A DNA stretch of 64,000 nt, taken from contig CM032129.1 of the NCBI GenBank assembly GCA_018894105.1, positions 27,917,468 through 27,981,467 on the forward strand, read 5' to 3'. The position numbers were made by a program, and so were the translations under genes. This document shows, piece after piece, positions 46,756-57,370 of this stretch. Source of the DNA: Jacaranda mimosifolia. Lineage: Eukaryota; Streptophyta; Magnoliopsida; Lamiales; Bignoniaceae. How positions within the stretch are numbered: position 1 is the first letter of the stretch; each line of letters opens with the position of its first letter. The notes below the pieces were generated by a model, which was not told the origin of the DNA, ran no database searches, and worked only from the letters and a program-made list of their open reading frames with translations.

Positions 46756-47153
46756 GAGGGTGTTTGGGTGAATTTATAAATTTTTCAAAATATTTTATAA
46801 GATGTTTGATAACTTATAAGATGTGAAAAAGTGTTTGGTAATTTTATTTTATTTTTAAAAAAAAAATAATGAGTTCCAAAAATAAAATGTTATGAGCTTA
46901 TAAGCTTTTGAAAAAAATAAGGAGTTTTTAACTTATTTTTAAAATTTTAACAAGCACCCTTAATTTTAATCATATTAATTACAAAATTACCATTATTAAC
47001 ATCTTATAAGTTCCAATATCTTATTTTATCATAACATTTCAATAACTTATTTTTAAAAAGAAAAGATACATCTAACATCATATAAGTCTCAAAAATATTT
47101 ATAAGATGTAGTAACTTATAAAAAAATTTAAATAAATTTAGCCAAACACCCTC
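46756..47153. mobile_element. MITE inside the intron of the small gene
   Basis: Ends GAGGGTGTTTGGGTGAATTT and, inverted at the right, GAGGGTGTTTGGCTAAATTT. The interior is rich in ACTTATAAGATG-like inverted words. No clear target duplication, so the superfamily (hAT or other) is open. Confidence 0.75.
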
Positions 47154-48016
47154 TAAAATTCATCAAACCAAAACAATCACACGATAATGAAGAAAGCTCA
47201 AACATTTTAACAAGTGCGCCATGCATCAACATAACTAGTAATAAGATTCCAAATTTCTTCAAGCAGAGTCACATAGAATTCGATTCAACGATCAACCAAA
47301 CAAATGAAACGACTTCAAGAACCAAATTAACAAGCCAGCTATCATATTTAAGGAAAACCTAACATTTAAATAAACAAATTATATTCTAGAATAATGGTTA
47401 TTTAATACTGACAAAATAAAACAACTAAAAGTTGGTAAATGATAAAGGAAAAGGTTAAGCACAACTAGGCGACGCCTCAGTGAAATATATGGTGACGCCA
47501 TTGCAGCAATATTCCCTGATTGAGCAAAGTTAGGTTGCGCCCAGTTGCTCAGTTTCACTTATAGAGTATCAGAGCAACCAACAAAGCACAGGCTCATAAG
47601 ATCATCAATCCAGCAAAGCCTCTCACTAGAGCTACTACTGGGCATTCATACCAGAAGTCTTTTACCCTTTTCTTTTTGGGTCTGAAAGTTGTAATAATAT
47701 TTGAACTTCAACCATGTGCTATTTCATAAACATATAGGATCAAATCAGTACTGCCAACCCTACATTTTGTGTTTCACATTATTTCTATCCATTTTCTTAT
47801 ATACATAAGATCACCACAGACCTATTTTCTCCAAATCCAAGTAAAGCGAGAAAAACTTATCAATTTTCAGGCCCTTATAACTGCATATTCCCTATGGTGA
47901 GTGGTTTGAAGCAGACGCCAAAAGATATAATGAATCATGTGCAGAAGGCTGCACTCAAAAATAAAGCACCGATGAGCCAATAAACGATGATTTTATGTCG
48001 CATTAAATAAGCCCAA
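47154..48016. other. Intron or intergenic part of the small gene
   Basis: No further exon recognised, except that the reading from the upstream exon stays open to a TGA near 47936. Confidence 0.4.
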
Positions 48017-48507
48017 GATAATGAGAGAAGAGCACGCTCAGTAAAACGCTTTACAGAAGCAGGTGCACTGGTTGGGAAAGTTTTGGCCACTCTTTCTAGC
48101 TCTTCTTGTTGTTGCTTTGCAGTTAACTACTCTATCCGGACCACTATAGTGATATACAATCTCTTCTATAAGAGGAATCATCTTCATTGTCTCTTCCATA
48201 ACTTCCTATAAAGCATAAAGTCAGTCAGCTACAGCAGTAGTCAGAACTCAAAAGAAAACGAGAGAATAAATGAGAGCTTCAGAACAGCGCTGAATAATAG
48301 GAAATGCAAGAAAGCAAGTTCCTTCCTGGAAGAAATGAAAGTTTTCATGCCTTCACAAAGCTACTAAAGAAACGCTTCCCCTGTTGAACATAAACTAGAA
48401 AATGTGAAATGCTTCATAGAACAATCATAAAATTAGAAATAAAATCACGTCATGTCGTGCACCAAGGACAAAGCCCAAGATCAAAGAACATGTATTAGAA
48501 GTAACAC

Positions 48508-49345
48508 TATAAACGCAAATTTCTTTGTCTGTAACAAATAAAATTACAAGACAAGAAAATTCATACAAATAAAATAAAATTAAAATATATCAACAGTAGA
48601 TTAAATCTTTAATCTAATCCTCTGATTCTTCCCCTTCAAATATGATCTTAAATTTAATGAGCTCCGCAAAGAACGCCTTGAACGCCGTGGATCTCTTTAA
48701 ATTTGATTTGAAGAAATAACGTCAATTCGAGAATTTCGCACCTTAATCTCGAATCAAACGCCAAAATATATGAGCTCCGTGAAGAACGCCTTGAACATCG
48801 TGGATCTCCTTGAATTTAATTTGAATAAAATAACATCAATTCAAGGGCTCCCCAATTTAATCCCGAATCAAATGCCAAAATATGATGAGCTCCGCGAAAA
48901 ACGCCTTGAACGCCGTGGATCTCCTTAAATTTGATTGAGAGAATTGCTAGACTTCTTCAAAGTCCCTCTCACTTGCTGGAATTTTTGTTGTGTGTTGAAT
49001 GAGCTTTGGTCATCCCCTTTATATAAATACTTGATGGCAAACTTCCAGATTGACTTGAACTTCTTTGATAGTTATCTATTTGATAAGATAATATCAAAAA
49101 TCAAGAGATAATATCAAATATATTCGATTTGATTGGTCCAAAAACATAGACACTTTATCTTTAACACTTGTCAATATTTGATCTGAACATAAAATAAATA
49201 CTAGAGTATAATTAAAATTAACTACTTATCTTTTGAAATTAAATTTAGTAAATTCCAAAATATAAATAGAAAATTTTAAATTAATCACTAGCATATTATT
49301 TTATATGTGTCAGTTCTCAATTGGCCAAAAATTAATATGTCTACA
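48508..49345 (-). repeat. 3' LTR of the gag-only element
   Basis: Plus-strand start TATAAACGC (TGTAAGCAC in the other LTR), end TCTACA. Inside, a unit of about 115 bp with GAGCTCCG..GAA and GCCTTGAACGCCGTGGATCT occurs about three times. A TATA box, TTATATAAAGGGG on the minus strand, lies near 49018. Confidence 0.9.
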
Positions 49346-49539
49346 AATGCCCCCACTTCAAGACTTGGCGAAAGATATGCCAATCATCTACAAAAGAGGC
49401 AAGGTTTGAAATATTTGAGAAGTTTTCCTTTTCTCTCAATATGTTTGCGACAAGAACATCCTCCATGCATTCCTCGAGCTATGGTGCCCAATCAAAGGGT
49501 CAAGTCATAACAAAATTCAAAGTAAATATCCTTTTGAGG

Positions 49540-50490
49540 AGGGTACCATACACAGTTTATACTCATGCGGGCTAGAAGTAACATACAGTTTAGGCTCGTG
49601 TGTCAAAGAGCATATTTAACTTGAATATACATTTTATACTCGTGTCAAGAAGTTCACATGAATTTGATTGACAATTTATACTCATGTCAAGGAGTTTACT
49701 TGAGTTTGACTTAATAGACAGTTTACACTCTTATCAATGAGTGCATAGGGAGAATTTGCATATTTAGATAGTTTATGCTCGTACCTAAGAGCCTTATTGA
49801 AATTTTAAGCTCATATCAAGGAGTACATGGGGAGAATTTGAATATGTAGATAGTTTATGCTCACATCTAGAAGCCTTATTGACAGTTTAAGCTCTTATCA
49901 AGGAGCACATGGGAAACTTCAATTTAAAATTTTCAGATAGTTTATGCTCGTATCTAGGAGCATTTGAAATTTGAAGACTTGAGCTTTTGACTTGAAAACT
50001 TGGAGATTTGAGTCTTTGATTTGGAAACTTGAAGACTTGACTCTTGAAGTTGGACATCTGGAAACTTAAGTCTTGAATTTGAAGACTTGAAGACTTGAGT
50101 CGTGGATTTAGAGATTTTCAGACTTGAGTTTTGAATTTGAAAACTTCGAAACTTGAGCCTTGACTTGAATACTTGAGACGTGATCTTGAATTTGAAGACT
50201 TGGAGACTTAAAAATTTGAGTCTTGGACTTGGAGACTTAGACACTCAAAAATTTTAGATAGTTTATGCTCTTCTCTGGGAGCATTATTGAAAGTTTAGGC
50301 TCATATCGAGAAGCATATGGGGAGATTTTGAATATTTAGATGGTTTATGCTCGTATCTAAGAGCCTTATTGAAAGTTTAAACTCACATCAAGGAACACAT
50401 AGAGAGAATTTGAATATTTAGATAGTTTATGCCCGTATCTAGGAGCCTTATTGATAGTTTAAGCTCTTACAAGGAGCATTTGTGATTTGA
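49540..50490. repeat. Tandem repeats between gag and 3' LTR
   Basis: Two families alternate. One has a unit of 80-110 bp around AGATAGTTTATGCTCGTATC, a TAGGAGCCTTATTGA part and TTTAAGCTCATATCAAGGAG. The other, at 49965-50250, is a short 15-35 bp unit around GAAGACTTGAGTCTTG. A minus-strand open frame of 96 codons at 49954-50244 is only a translation of the short repeat (many KSS/FKS words) and is not considered a gene. Confidence 0.88.
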
Positions 50491-50499
50491 AGATAAAAA

Positions 50500-51674
50500 T
50501 TAATTGCCCCTAACATCTTCATTATCTTCGGCATCACTTGAATCTTCTTGTTCGTCAAAATTCATGCTCATTTCAATATTATGTGCATGAGTTGCCAAAT
50601 CTGCAAAAGTTTTTGGTTTAATTCCTTGAAGTATATAGCAAATACTCCAATGCATTCCTTGGATACACATCTCAATCGCTAAAGCCTCCGATAATTGATC
50701 TTTGCAATTAAGGCTCAAATTTCTCCAGCGATTGATCTAGTCAATGACAGGTTCTTCTTTCCACTAGCGAAAGTTGGTGAGTTCAATCATGCTGACTATC
50801 TTCAAGTACTGTAGAAACGATTGAGGAACTCTTATTCCAGTTGCCCCCAACTACCAATGGAGCCTGCCTCCAAGTCAATATACCAATCAAAAGCATTGCC
50901 CTTTAATGATCGAACAAATTGCTTGACCAAATAATCTCCATATGTCCCAGCATTATTACAAGTCTCTATGAAATGAGCTATGTGCTGCTTTAGATTGCCT
51001 TTGCCATCAAATTGTTGAAACTTTGGGGGTTGGTAACTGATCTACATGTTCAAGTTATCAATCCTTTGAGTATATGGCTTGGAATAAGTCATAGATGACT
51101 TAGAACTTCCATTAAACTTGTCTTTGATAGTCTCCATGATAAACTCTTTCAGTGGGTTGCTCGGAATTAATCCAGTAGAAACTTCTAGTTCTTTTGTTGT
51201 AGTCTTTTTATTTTCGGCTTGCAGTTTCTTTGTGGATGTTTCGCCTTCGTCCTAAGCCTCAATTTGTTTTTCCACCATGCAACTTGCATCAAGATTATCC
51301 ACTTTGCTCATGAATTTGAAGATTTGAAAGTATCGCTCTTGGACATACTTCATGAGTCCTTCAACAACCTTTGTCAAATTTACAATTTGTTTCACCAAGG
51401 TTGTAGCACTTGTCACCATCGCAGTCGCCATACTTAAGGAATTTGATGTTGAGTGGGGAATAGATGATGATGATTCTTCCTTTGAGTCTCCACCATCTTT
51501 ATTTAAATAAATAACATGCGGCAACACCTTTTCCACAGTAAGTGAAAAAGCCACATCCGAAGATGATTGAAACTTATTGGACATACTTCTTGTGATGACA
51601 TCAACACTATTTGCTCCAGCACTTGAGGAATTTGATGTAGTAATTTTCAATGCAACAGTCTTGTTGGCGGCCAT
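50500..51674 (-). pseudogene. Gypsy gag of the gag-only element
   Basis: ATG at 51674 (MAANKTVALKITTSNSSSAG). A coiled, charged N-terminal part follows with VKQIVNLTKVVEGLMKYVQE. After a TAG near 51257 comes the gag core: YTQRIDNLNM, YQPPKFQQFDGKGN, HFIETCNNAGTYGDYLVKQF, LKGNAFDWYIDLEAGS and, at 50718-50500, LNCKDQLSEALAIEMCIQGM then ILQGIKPKTFADLATHAHNI. At least four stops interrupt it. The zinc knuckle and everything downstream are absent; the frame ends at an acidic tail (DSSDAEDNEDVRGN). Confidence 0.85.
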
Positions 51675-51724
51675 TTGATACTTCAATCTTGATGAAGGAA
51701 AAAGATGAGAGGTAGAGATCGTCC

Positions 51725-51738
51725 CACCGGGCGTGCCA
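51725..51738 (-). other. Primer binding site of the gag-only element
   Basis: TGGCACGCCCGGTG on the minus strand, six bases from the LTR end. This wording is common next to plant gypsy LTRs; I do not assign the tRNA. Confidence 0.65.
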
Positions 51739-51744
51739 AAAATT

Positions 51745-52586
51745 TGTAAGCACAAATGTCTTTGTCTGCAACAAATAAAATTACAAGATAAGAAAAATCG
51801 TACAAATAAAATAAAATTAAAATATATCAATAGTGGATTCAATCTCTAATCTAATCCTCTGATTCTTTCCTTCCAAATATGATCTTGAATTTAATGAGCT
51901 CCGCGAAGAATGCCTTGAACGCTGGCTGTGGATCTCTTTAAATTTGATTTGAAGAAATAACACTAATTCGAGGACTTCGCACCTTAATCTTGAATCAAAC
52001 GCCAAAATATATGAGCTCCGTGAAGAACGCCTTGAACGTCGTGGATCTCCTTGAATTTAATTTGAATAAAATAACATCAATTCGAGGGCTCCATACTTTA
52101 ATCTTGAATCAAATGCCAAAACATGATGAGCTCCCCGAAGAACACCTTGAACACTGTGGATCTACTTAAATTTGATTGAGAGAATTGATAGACTTCTTCA
52201 AAGTCCCTCTCACTTGCTGGAATTTTTGTTGTGTGTTGAATGAGCTTTGGTTATCCCCTTTATATAGATGCTTGATGGGAGGCTTCCAAATTGACTTTAA
52301 CTTCTTTGATAGTTATCTATTTGATAAGATAATATCAAATATCAAGAGATAATATCAAATATCTTCGATTTGATTGATCCAAAAATGTAGACACTTTGTC
52401 TTTAACACTTGTCAATATTTGATTTGAACATAAAATAAATACTAGAGTATAATTAAAATTAACTACTTATCTTTTGAAATTAAATTTAGTAAATTCCAAA
52501 ATATAAATAGAAAATTTTAAATTAACCACTAGCATATTATTTTACATGTGTCAGTTCTCAATTGGCCAAAAATTGATATGCCTACA
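51745..52586 (-). repeat. 5' LTR of the gag-only element
   Basis: Starts TGTAAGCACAAATG and ends GCCTACA on the plus strand, followed by AACAC. Differs from the other LTR at scattered positions and small indels. TATA box TCTATATAAAGGGG-like near 52256 (minus strand). Confidence 0.9.
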
Positions 52587-53199
52587 AACACCTTATCTAT
52601 TATCAACTGGAAGACGTGTAAGTACTAAGTTTTCCAATAGCCCATAAAGTATTTAAGCTATCAGAACAAGAAGATAATAAAATGTGGAACTTAGGCTGCA
52701 AGAATATACTAAAACACGCTTCGAACAAGCGCTCTTAATTTAGATACAAAAAAGATTGAGAATGAAGCAGTAGAAACACGTCTGCGTCCAAGGCTTGACC
52801 ACATTTTGTGTTTCGGTATATATGATCATTCTGCATATGTTGTGGTTATTTATCTTGTGCAGAGCCTCAACTTTTAGTGACAATCACTTCTCATTTCCTT
52901 TTACTAGTAGAGGGTTAAACAAAATATCCTGAACCAGAGGTAATAAGAGGGCAAGGACATATATCACTTAGCAAATCACCGAAGAATATAGTATCTCAAG
53001 GAATCAAAGTTTTCAGCAAGTCCGAACACATATGTTTCAGTAATCGAATAACAAATATGCCTCAGATGCCACTGAATTATACTAAATAATGAAGGCACAG
53101 CGAGAAAACACTATAAAGATGCCTCAGAAATCACTATAGTAGCTCACTTGAGTTGCCAAGGGGAGGTCGAAATGAGTCAAATGACCATCTACTCCCTAG

Positions 53200-55240
53200 T
53201 TAACATAACTTGATATGTTTATAAGAACATTAGAGGTCTTTTTGGTGCTTTTCAATCACCATGATTTTAGTTGGAGGAAAATATAGGGCGTAGCATTTGA
53301 TGGGGTGGTGATAGGCTGACAGTAGATTTAATGCGGACAGAATGTTGGTTCGACTGTTTTTAATGAAGGTATGATAAGTTGAGTGGGAATAGAGAATACA
53401 TTAAGTGCGATTATGCCTTAGGCAGGTGTCGCTCGACCTAGGGAGGCCGAGGTAATCGAACATGCCAACCTCTATAAACCACTTTTCTTCTTGTGGTAAC
53501 AAGAGATCGGGTTTGCATGTATGGTCAACCTAATAGGTGTTCTTGGGTGTAAATAATGGACTCCCTTCTTTAGTACAGGACTATGACAGCTTGATTTGGT
53601 TGATTTGGTCCAGGTCAAGGAGAATCAACCTTACCCTTATGTCACGGATGGACTCTATCTTGCAGTGGAACAACCGTTTGTCCGTGTGGCATCTCAGGTT
53701 CCACCCAACCTTCGATCTGCCAACGTCTATCTTGAGTCTTTCTGATGAACCGTTACTCATTTCAGCCCGTAGCTTACTAGCATAAGCATCAAAATGCCTC
53801 CCAATACTTGCGTACTCACCTATTCTGAATGCCTACAATCATCAAAGGCTCGCATTCATCATGTCGAGCGTGTTTCCTTAACGGTCCCCGACTAGCCAGT
53901 ATGCACGTTCTCAATCTAAGGTCTCTTACATGCATCTCTCGATGGCAAAGGAGCAATCTCGCTCCGTCCCAGCATTAAGGGTAGCTCGCGCACCCATAAC
54001 GCAATCCTAGTGCTCATCACTCGCTCGGAGTGCTTAGTCTGAGCCATAGCACCCTTCATTTATACCTCGCCCGAGTAGGGCCACATGTAAGTCCAAGGCT
54101 TATATGATGTGACATCATCTTATCTTACTCCGCTCTGAGCATTGGACATCGTTTCCCACTCGGTAGCATCATACCTTAACTTGCCCGCTATGCAGCATCG
54201 CCCCATGACTGTATGCCTTAAGCCAACGAACCCCCGCAGCAAGGCTATAACCCATAGCTCATACTTTACGAGTTAGTTCACGAGACATTTAGGTGTTGTC
54301 TCGATCACTCAATCGGCATTGAGGTGTTGACCCATAATTTTTGAAGCCCGCGGGGCAATAGCATTTCCGCCTTGCAAACTTTAGGCACCTTCTCGGACCC
54401 AATGTGAGCCCTCCTAGCTCCACGTCGCTCGTTCGGTTCCCGACCCGTCCGGGGACTCTAAACACTCCTTTGAGATGTCTAAAACCGATCCTCATCACCT
54501 TCAAAGAGTTACTCGTTTAATGCTACCACAGCATAGGGAGAACCGGCTAGTGCCCACCGTGGCATTAGCACTGACCCTCAGACATGCATGTCCCCCTTAT
54601 AATAGGCTTAAAAAAGATTTCTCTTTTTTCTGCAGTAGACATTAAAATGCTGAGAATGTATACATCTTCACAACTTCCTCTCCCGACATCCAAATCACTT
54701 GCCGCTTGAACCGTTGGATAGATCTCGACTTATACATTAACTCTGCAAAGTTCCAGCCCCGTCCAATTCTCCATGGAAGAGTAATTTCCCTCACAATAGG
54801 CTGGAATCACAACAATGTCACTGTAGTGCCACATTCTAAAGATCTTCGCCGTTTCCAATCTAAACGGAACCATCTACTGGTGAAACTTGGTGGGAACATT
54901 CCCAATACCTCAAGGAACACCCCAGTAAAATAGTTTCACAAAACTCCTTTTCCAAGCCACTCTTCTCAACATATCTTTGCGCTACCCGCATGCAGGAAAC
55001 CGCTCTCAATTGCCCTTAATGTTCAGTGCCCAAACGGATACAGAATGACTTCAAACTTGGTGAGAAGCATCCTTATATCTCAAGGAATATGCCATTAAAA
55101 TAGTTTTGCAATCCACACCTCATAAGAGTCTCTGCTCATGGGCCGTTTCTGCCCTTATGAGCTAGCCAACAACATTATCTCGCTCCTAACGGCTCCGCAA
55201 ATCATGATCGCCACTTTATTCTAAGATGCAACCCGTGACA
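53200..55240. repeat. GC-richer repeat of unknown class (unit 1)
   Basis: Sharply higher GC than the flanks, many CTCG/CGAG words and CCCGCGGGGCAATAGC-like segments. On the minus strand it starts TGTCACGGGTTGC, a possible LTR start. No partner LTR, primer site or domain recognised. The counterpart in unit 2 is about 57725-59775. Confidence 0.5.
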
Positions 55241-55395
55241 TCTAATGCAATTAACTTCATATATTACAATTCTAATTATTTTGTTTATAAATTTCACATT
55301 AATTGTATAAAAAATACCATGCACCAACGATCTTTTATGTCATAATTTGGTGTATATTTATTTATATCTATACTTATATTATATAAAAAAGAAAG

Positions 55396-56050
55396 CACTA
55401 AAAAAAATCGCTAATTTGACAGAAACATTTTGAGGAATTGGAATGAATACTGGCGGAATTTTGACGGAGAGGTCTTCATCGAAATTCCGACGGACAATCT
55501 TCAAAGAAATCAACAGCCTTTTGATGGGAGCCGGGTGTGTAAACGTGCAATGGAAACTCCATCCAAGCAAACTTCTAACAGAATTTCCATCTGAAAATTC
55601 CGCGGATCGATTTTCGATAGAACTTCTTCTGGAATGTTAGCAAGATTTTTACCGCCTTTTCACAGTTGGTACTTGCGTATATTTTTTAGAGAATATCCCT
55701 CATAAATTCTAATTGTTTTTCTACTTTTATTTTGCCGTCCAACTAAAATTTTGCCAGAATTTCGTCCGAAAACAAAATTAAAAAATGACTCGCCTTTTCT
55801 TTTCTTCTTTCTCCTTTTCTCCTTTTTTCCCCATATTGCTCCTCCTTTTTGCTGCTCCTCCTCCTACTGCAGCCGCACCACATTGAGGCCACCATCACTT
55901 CTGCCATTCGCCACCCATCGGCGAACATCGACTATTGCCCATTTTTGTACGATTAATATCCACTGCACCTTAATTCCAATACCGGCATTGCGCCTAGCAC
56001 CCCTTCGGCCCGCCTGCCGCTCCCACGCCACAAACCCTATAGTAATTAAT
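55396..56050 (+). mobile_element. CACTA-like terminal fragment (unit 1)
   Basis: Begins CACTAAAAAAAATCGCTAAT and continues with GACGGA, TTCCGACGGA, CCGTCC and similar short inverted words, like CACTA subterminal arrays. A C/T-rich stretch follows (55785-55875). No transposase and no second end found. The copy in unit 2 starts at 59933. Confidence 0.5.
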
Positions 56051-56815
56051 GTTCAATTTAGCTAATTTTATTTATTTATTTATTTTTAAATGTTATATTT
56101 TTACTTTTTACATTTATTAATTTGTTATATTAGCAATTGTTTTTAGGGTTCAATATAGGGTTGAATTATTTGCTATATTGAACTTTAGGGTTTGGAGGTA
56201 TATGTTCCATTGCTTAGGGTTTAGTTATTAATTTTATAGTGAGATATGTGTTTGATAATAAATTTTAGTGTTTAAATTAACTTTAGGTTCTAAGTTATAA
56301 TTTAAGGATTTATGTTTGGTAGTTATAAAATTTAGAATTTTGATAATTTATATTAAGATTTTAGGAAAACAAACAAGTTGGATTGCTTATTGAAATTAGA
56401 ATAAGTAGTAATAATTAGAATTTAGAAATTAGTCAGAAATTAGAATACATAAAACTAGTCTTTTACAGACTTGTTGGAAATTGGTCTTCTTTGACCAAAT
56501 ATTTAAGTGGTCTCAAAACGTTAATTTCTAAAAAATTGGTGATCGTTGTAAACTATGCCGTGGGTAGATGATGATAATGTGATTAATTGACCAAAATCAA
56601 TTTTAGGTGAATGAGAAATTACTGATCAAAGTGAACCATTTGATAGTTTACTAAGAAAACTAAAAAAGAAGCCAATGGAGAGGAAGAAGAGAAACTCTAT
56701 CCCACATTGAAAGATGAATGAAAGTTGAACTAAAAAAAGTAGCTCAAGTGTAGAGATAAGGAATGGGCCCCTTGGATGTACTACAAGTGTTTGGAGGGGA
56801 GAGAACCTACATGGT

Positions 56816-57370
56816 TAGGCCTGTCAATGGGTAGGATATTACCCTACCCAAATTCATATCCTAATATACTCAAATAATTAGACATTATATTTATCCTACC
56901 CTACTCAACCCATAGACCCAATCAAACCCAAGACCCATTGGATTTATGGTTGGGTCTAGTTTATTAGACCCAATTTTTTAATTGTGTTTTGACCTGGTTA
57001 ATTTTTTCATCTTTCCCAAAAAAATTTATTCTCAGTCAAAATGCTAAAACTACCTAATATTTGATGCTAGAGTAATTTATTAATATTGGCTAATTTTCTT
57101 GGGCGTATTTTAAAATAGCTAACCTGTTTTTTTTTTAATTGAAAAAAGTATACATTTAATTTTAGTCGTTTAATTTAATTTAGTTAATTTATATATTTAA
57201 TTTTTGGTGTATTAAACAAATATCAAATTGTAGAACCGATCAAAATAAATTCAACTAATTGTAGTTAAATCAAACTTTTTGATGCTTTTGTTATTGTTTT
57301 AAACAGTATTAATCGTCAAAAGAATGGGTTAATTTAAATTAGCATGTTTAACACGGCAATAAAGTCTCAA
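56816..57370. mobile_element. hAT-like element, left part only
   Basis: Starts TAGGCCTGTCAATGGGTAGG after TACATGGT. It is cut at 57370 by the duplication junction. The complete version is at 61376-62650. Confidence 0.7.

Larger units (their letters stand above)
46664..48205 (-). pseudogene. Remnant of a small conserved-looking plant gene
   Basis: A 3' exon (46744 down to TAA 46664-46666) follows an acceptor ATGCAG and encodes RNPGWGFNNKSQFMDKLVME and VSKQYK. An upstream exon begins at 48205 after the acceptor CTTTATAG and encodes EVMEETMKMIPLIEEIVYHY. After a one-base shift near 48110 it continues QQQEELERVAKTFPTSAPAS then VKRFTERALLSL. Together they look like a small plant protein of about 100 residues that I vaguely recall being labelled fiber protein Fb15-like; that name is uncertain. 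No clear donor site follows ALLSL. A MITE occupies the intron 11 bases from the acceptor of the last exon, and an LTR element sits 300 bp upstream. Confidence 0.6.
48508..52586 (-). mobile_element. Non-autonomous gypsy-type LTR element with gag only
   Basis: LTRs at 48508-49345 (838 bp) and 51745-52586 (842 bp) are flanked by AACAC on both sides (48503-48507, 52587-52591). The internal region is only 2.4 kb and on the minus strand holds gag followed by tandem repeats. No protease, reverse transcriptase or integrase is present. This matches the idea of TR-GAG or large retrotransposon derivatives that depend on a full-length relative. The element separates the small gene at 46664-48205 from its upstream region. 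Confidence 0.92.
52848..57370. repeat. Tandem duplication, unit 1
   Basis: About 4.52 kb matching unit 2 in direct order from ATTTATCTTGTGCAGAGCCT onward. Within it: a GC-richer block (about 53150-55240) of unknown class, a CACTA-like start at 55396, AT-rich sequence, and the first 555 bp of a hAT-like element (56816-57370). Open frames in the GC-richer block are not shared as proteins between the two units, which argues against coding. Confidence 0.93.

Noticed and set aside
49954..50244. 96-codon Ser/Lys/Phe-rich minus-strand frame
   Set aside because: Direct translation of a short tandem repeat.
49540..50490. CRISPR-like spaced repeats
   Set aside because: The genome is eukaryotic, the repeats are degenerate, and they lie inside an LTR element.
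53200..55240. Ribosomal RNA gene or organelle insert, suggested by high GC
   Set aside because: No recognisable rRNA or tRNA segments, and the composition fits a nuclear repeat present twice.
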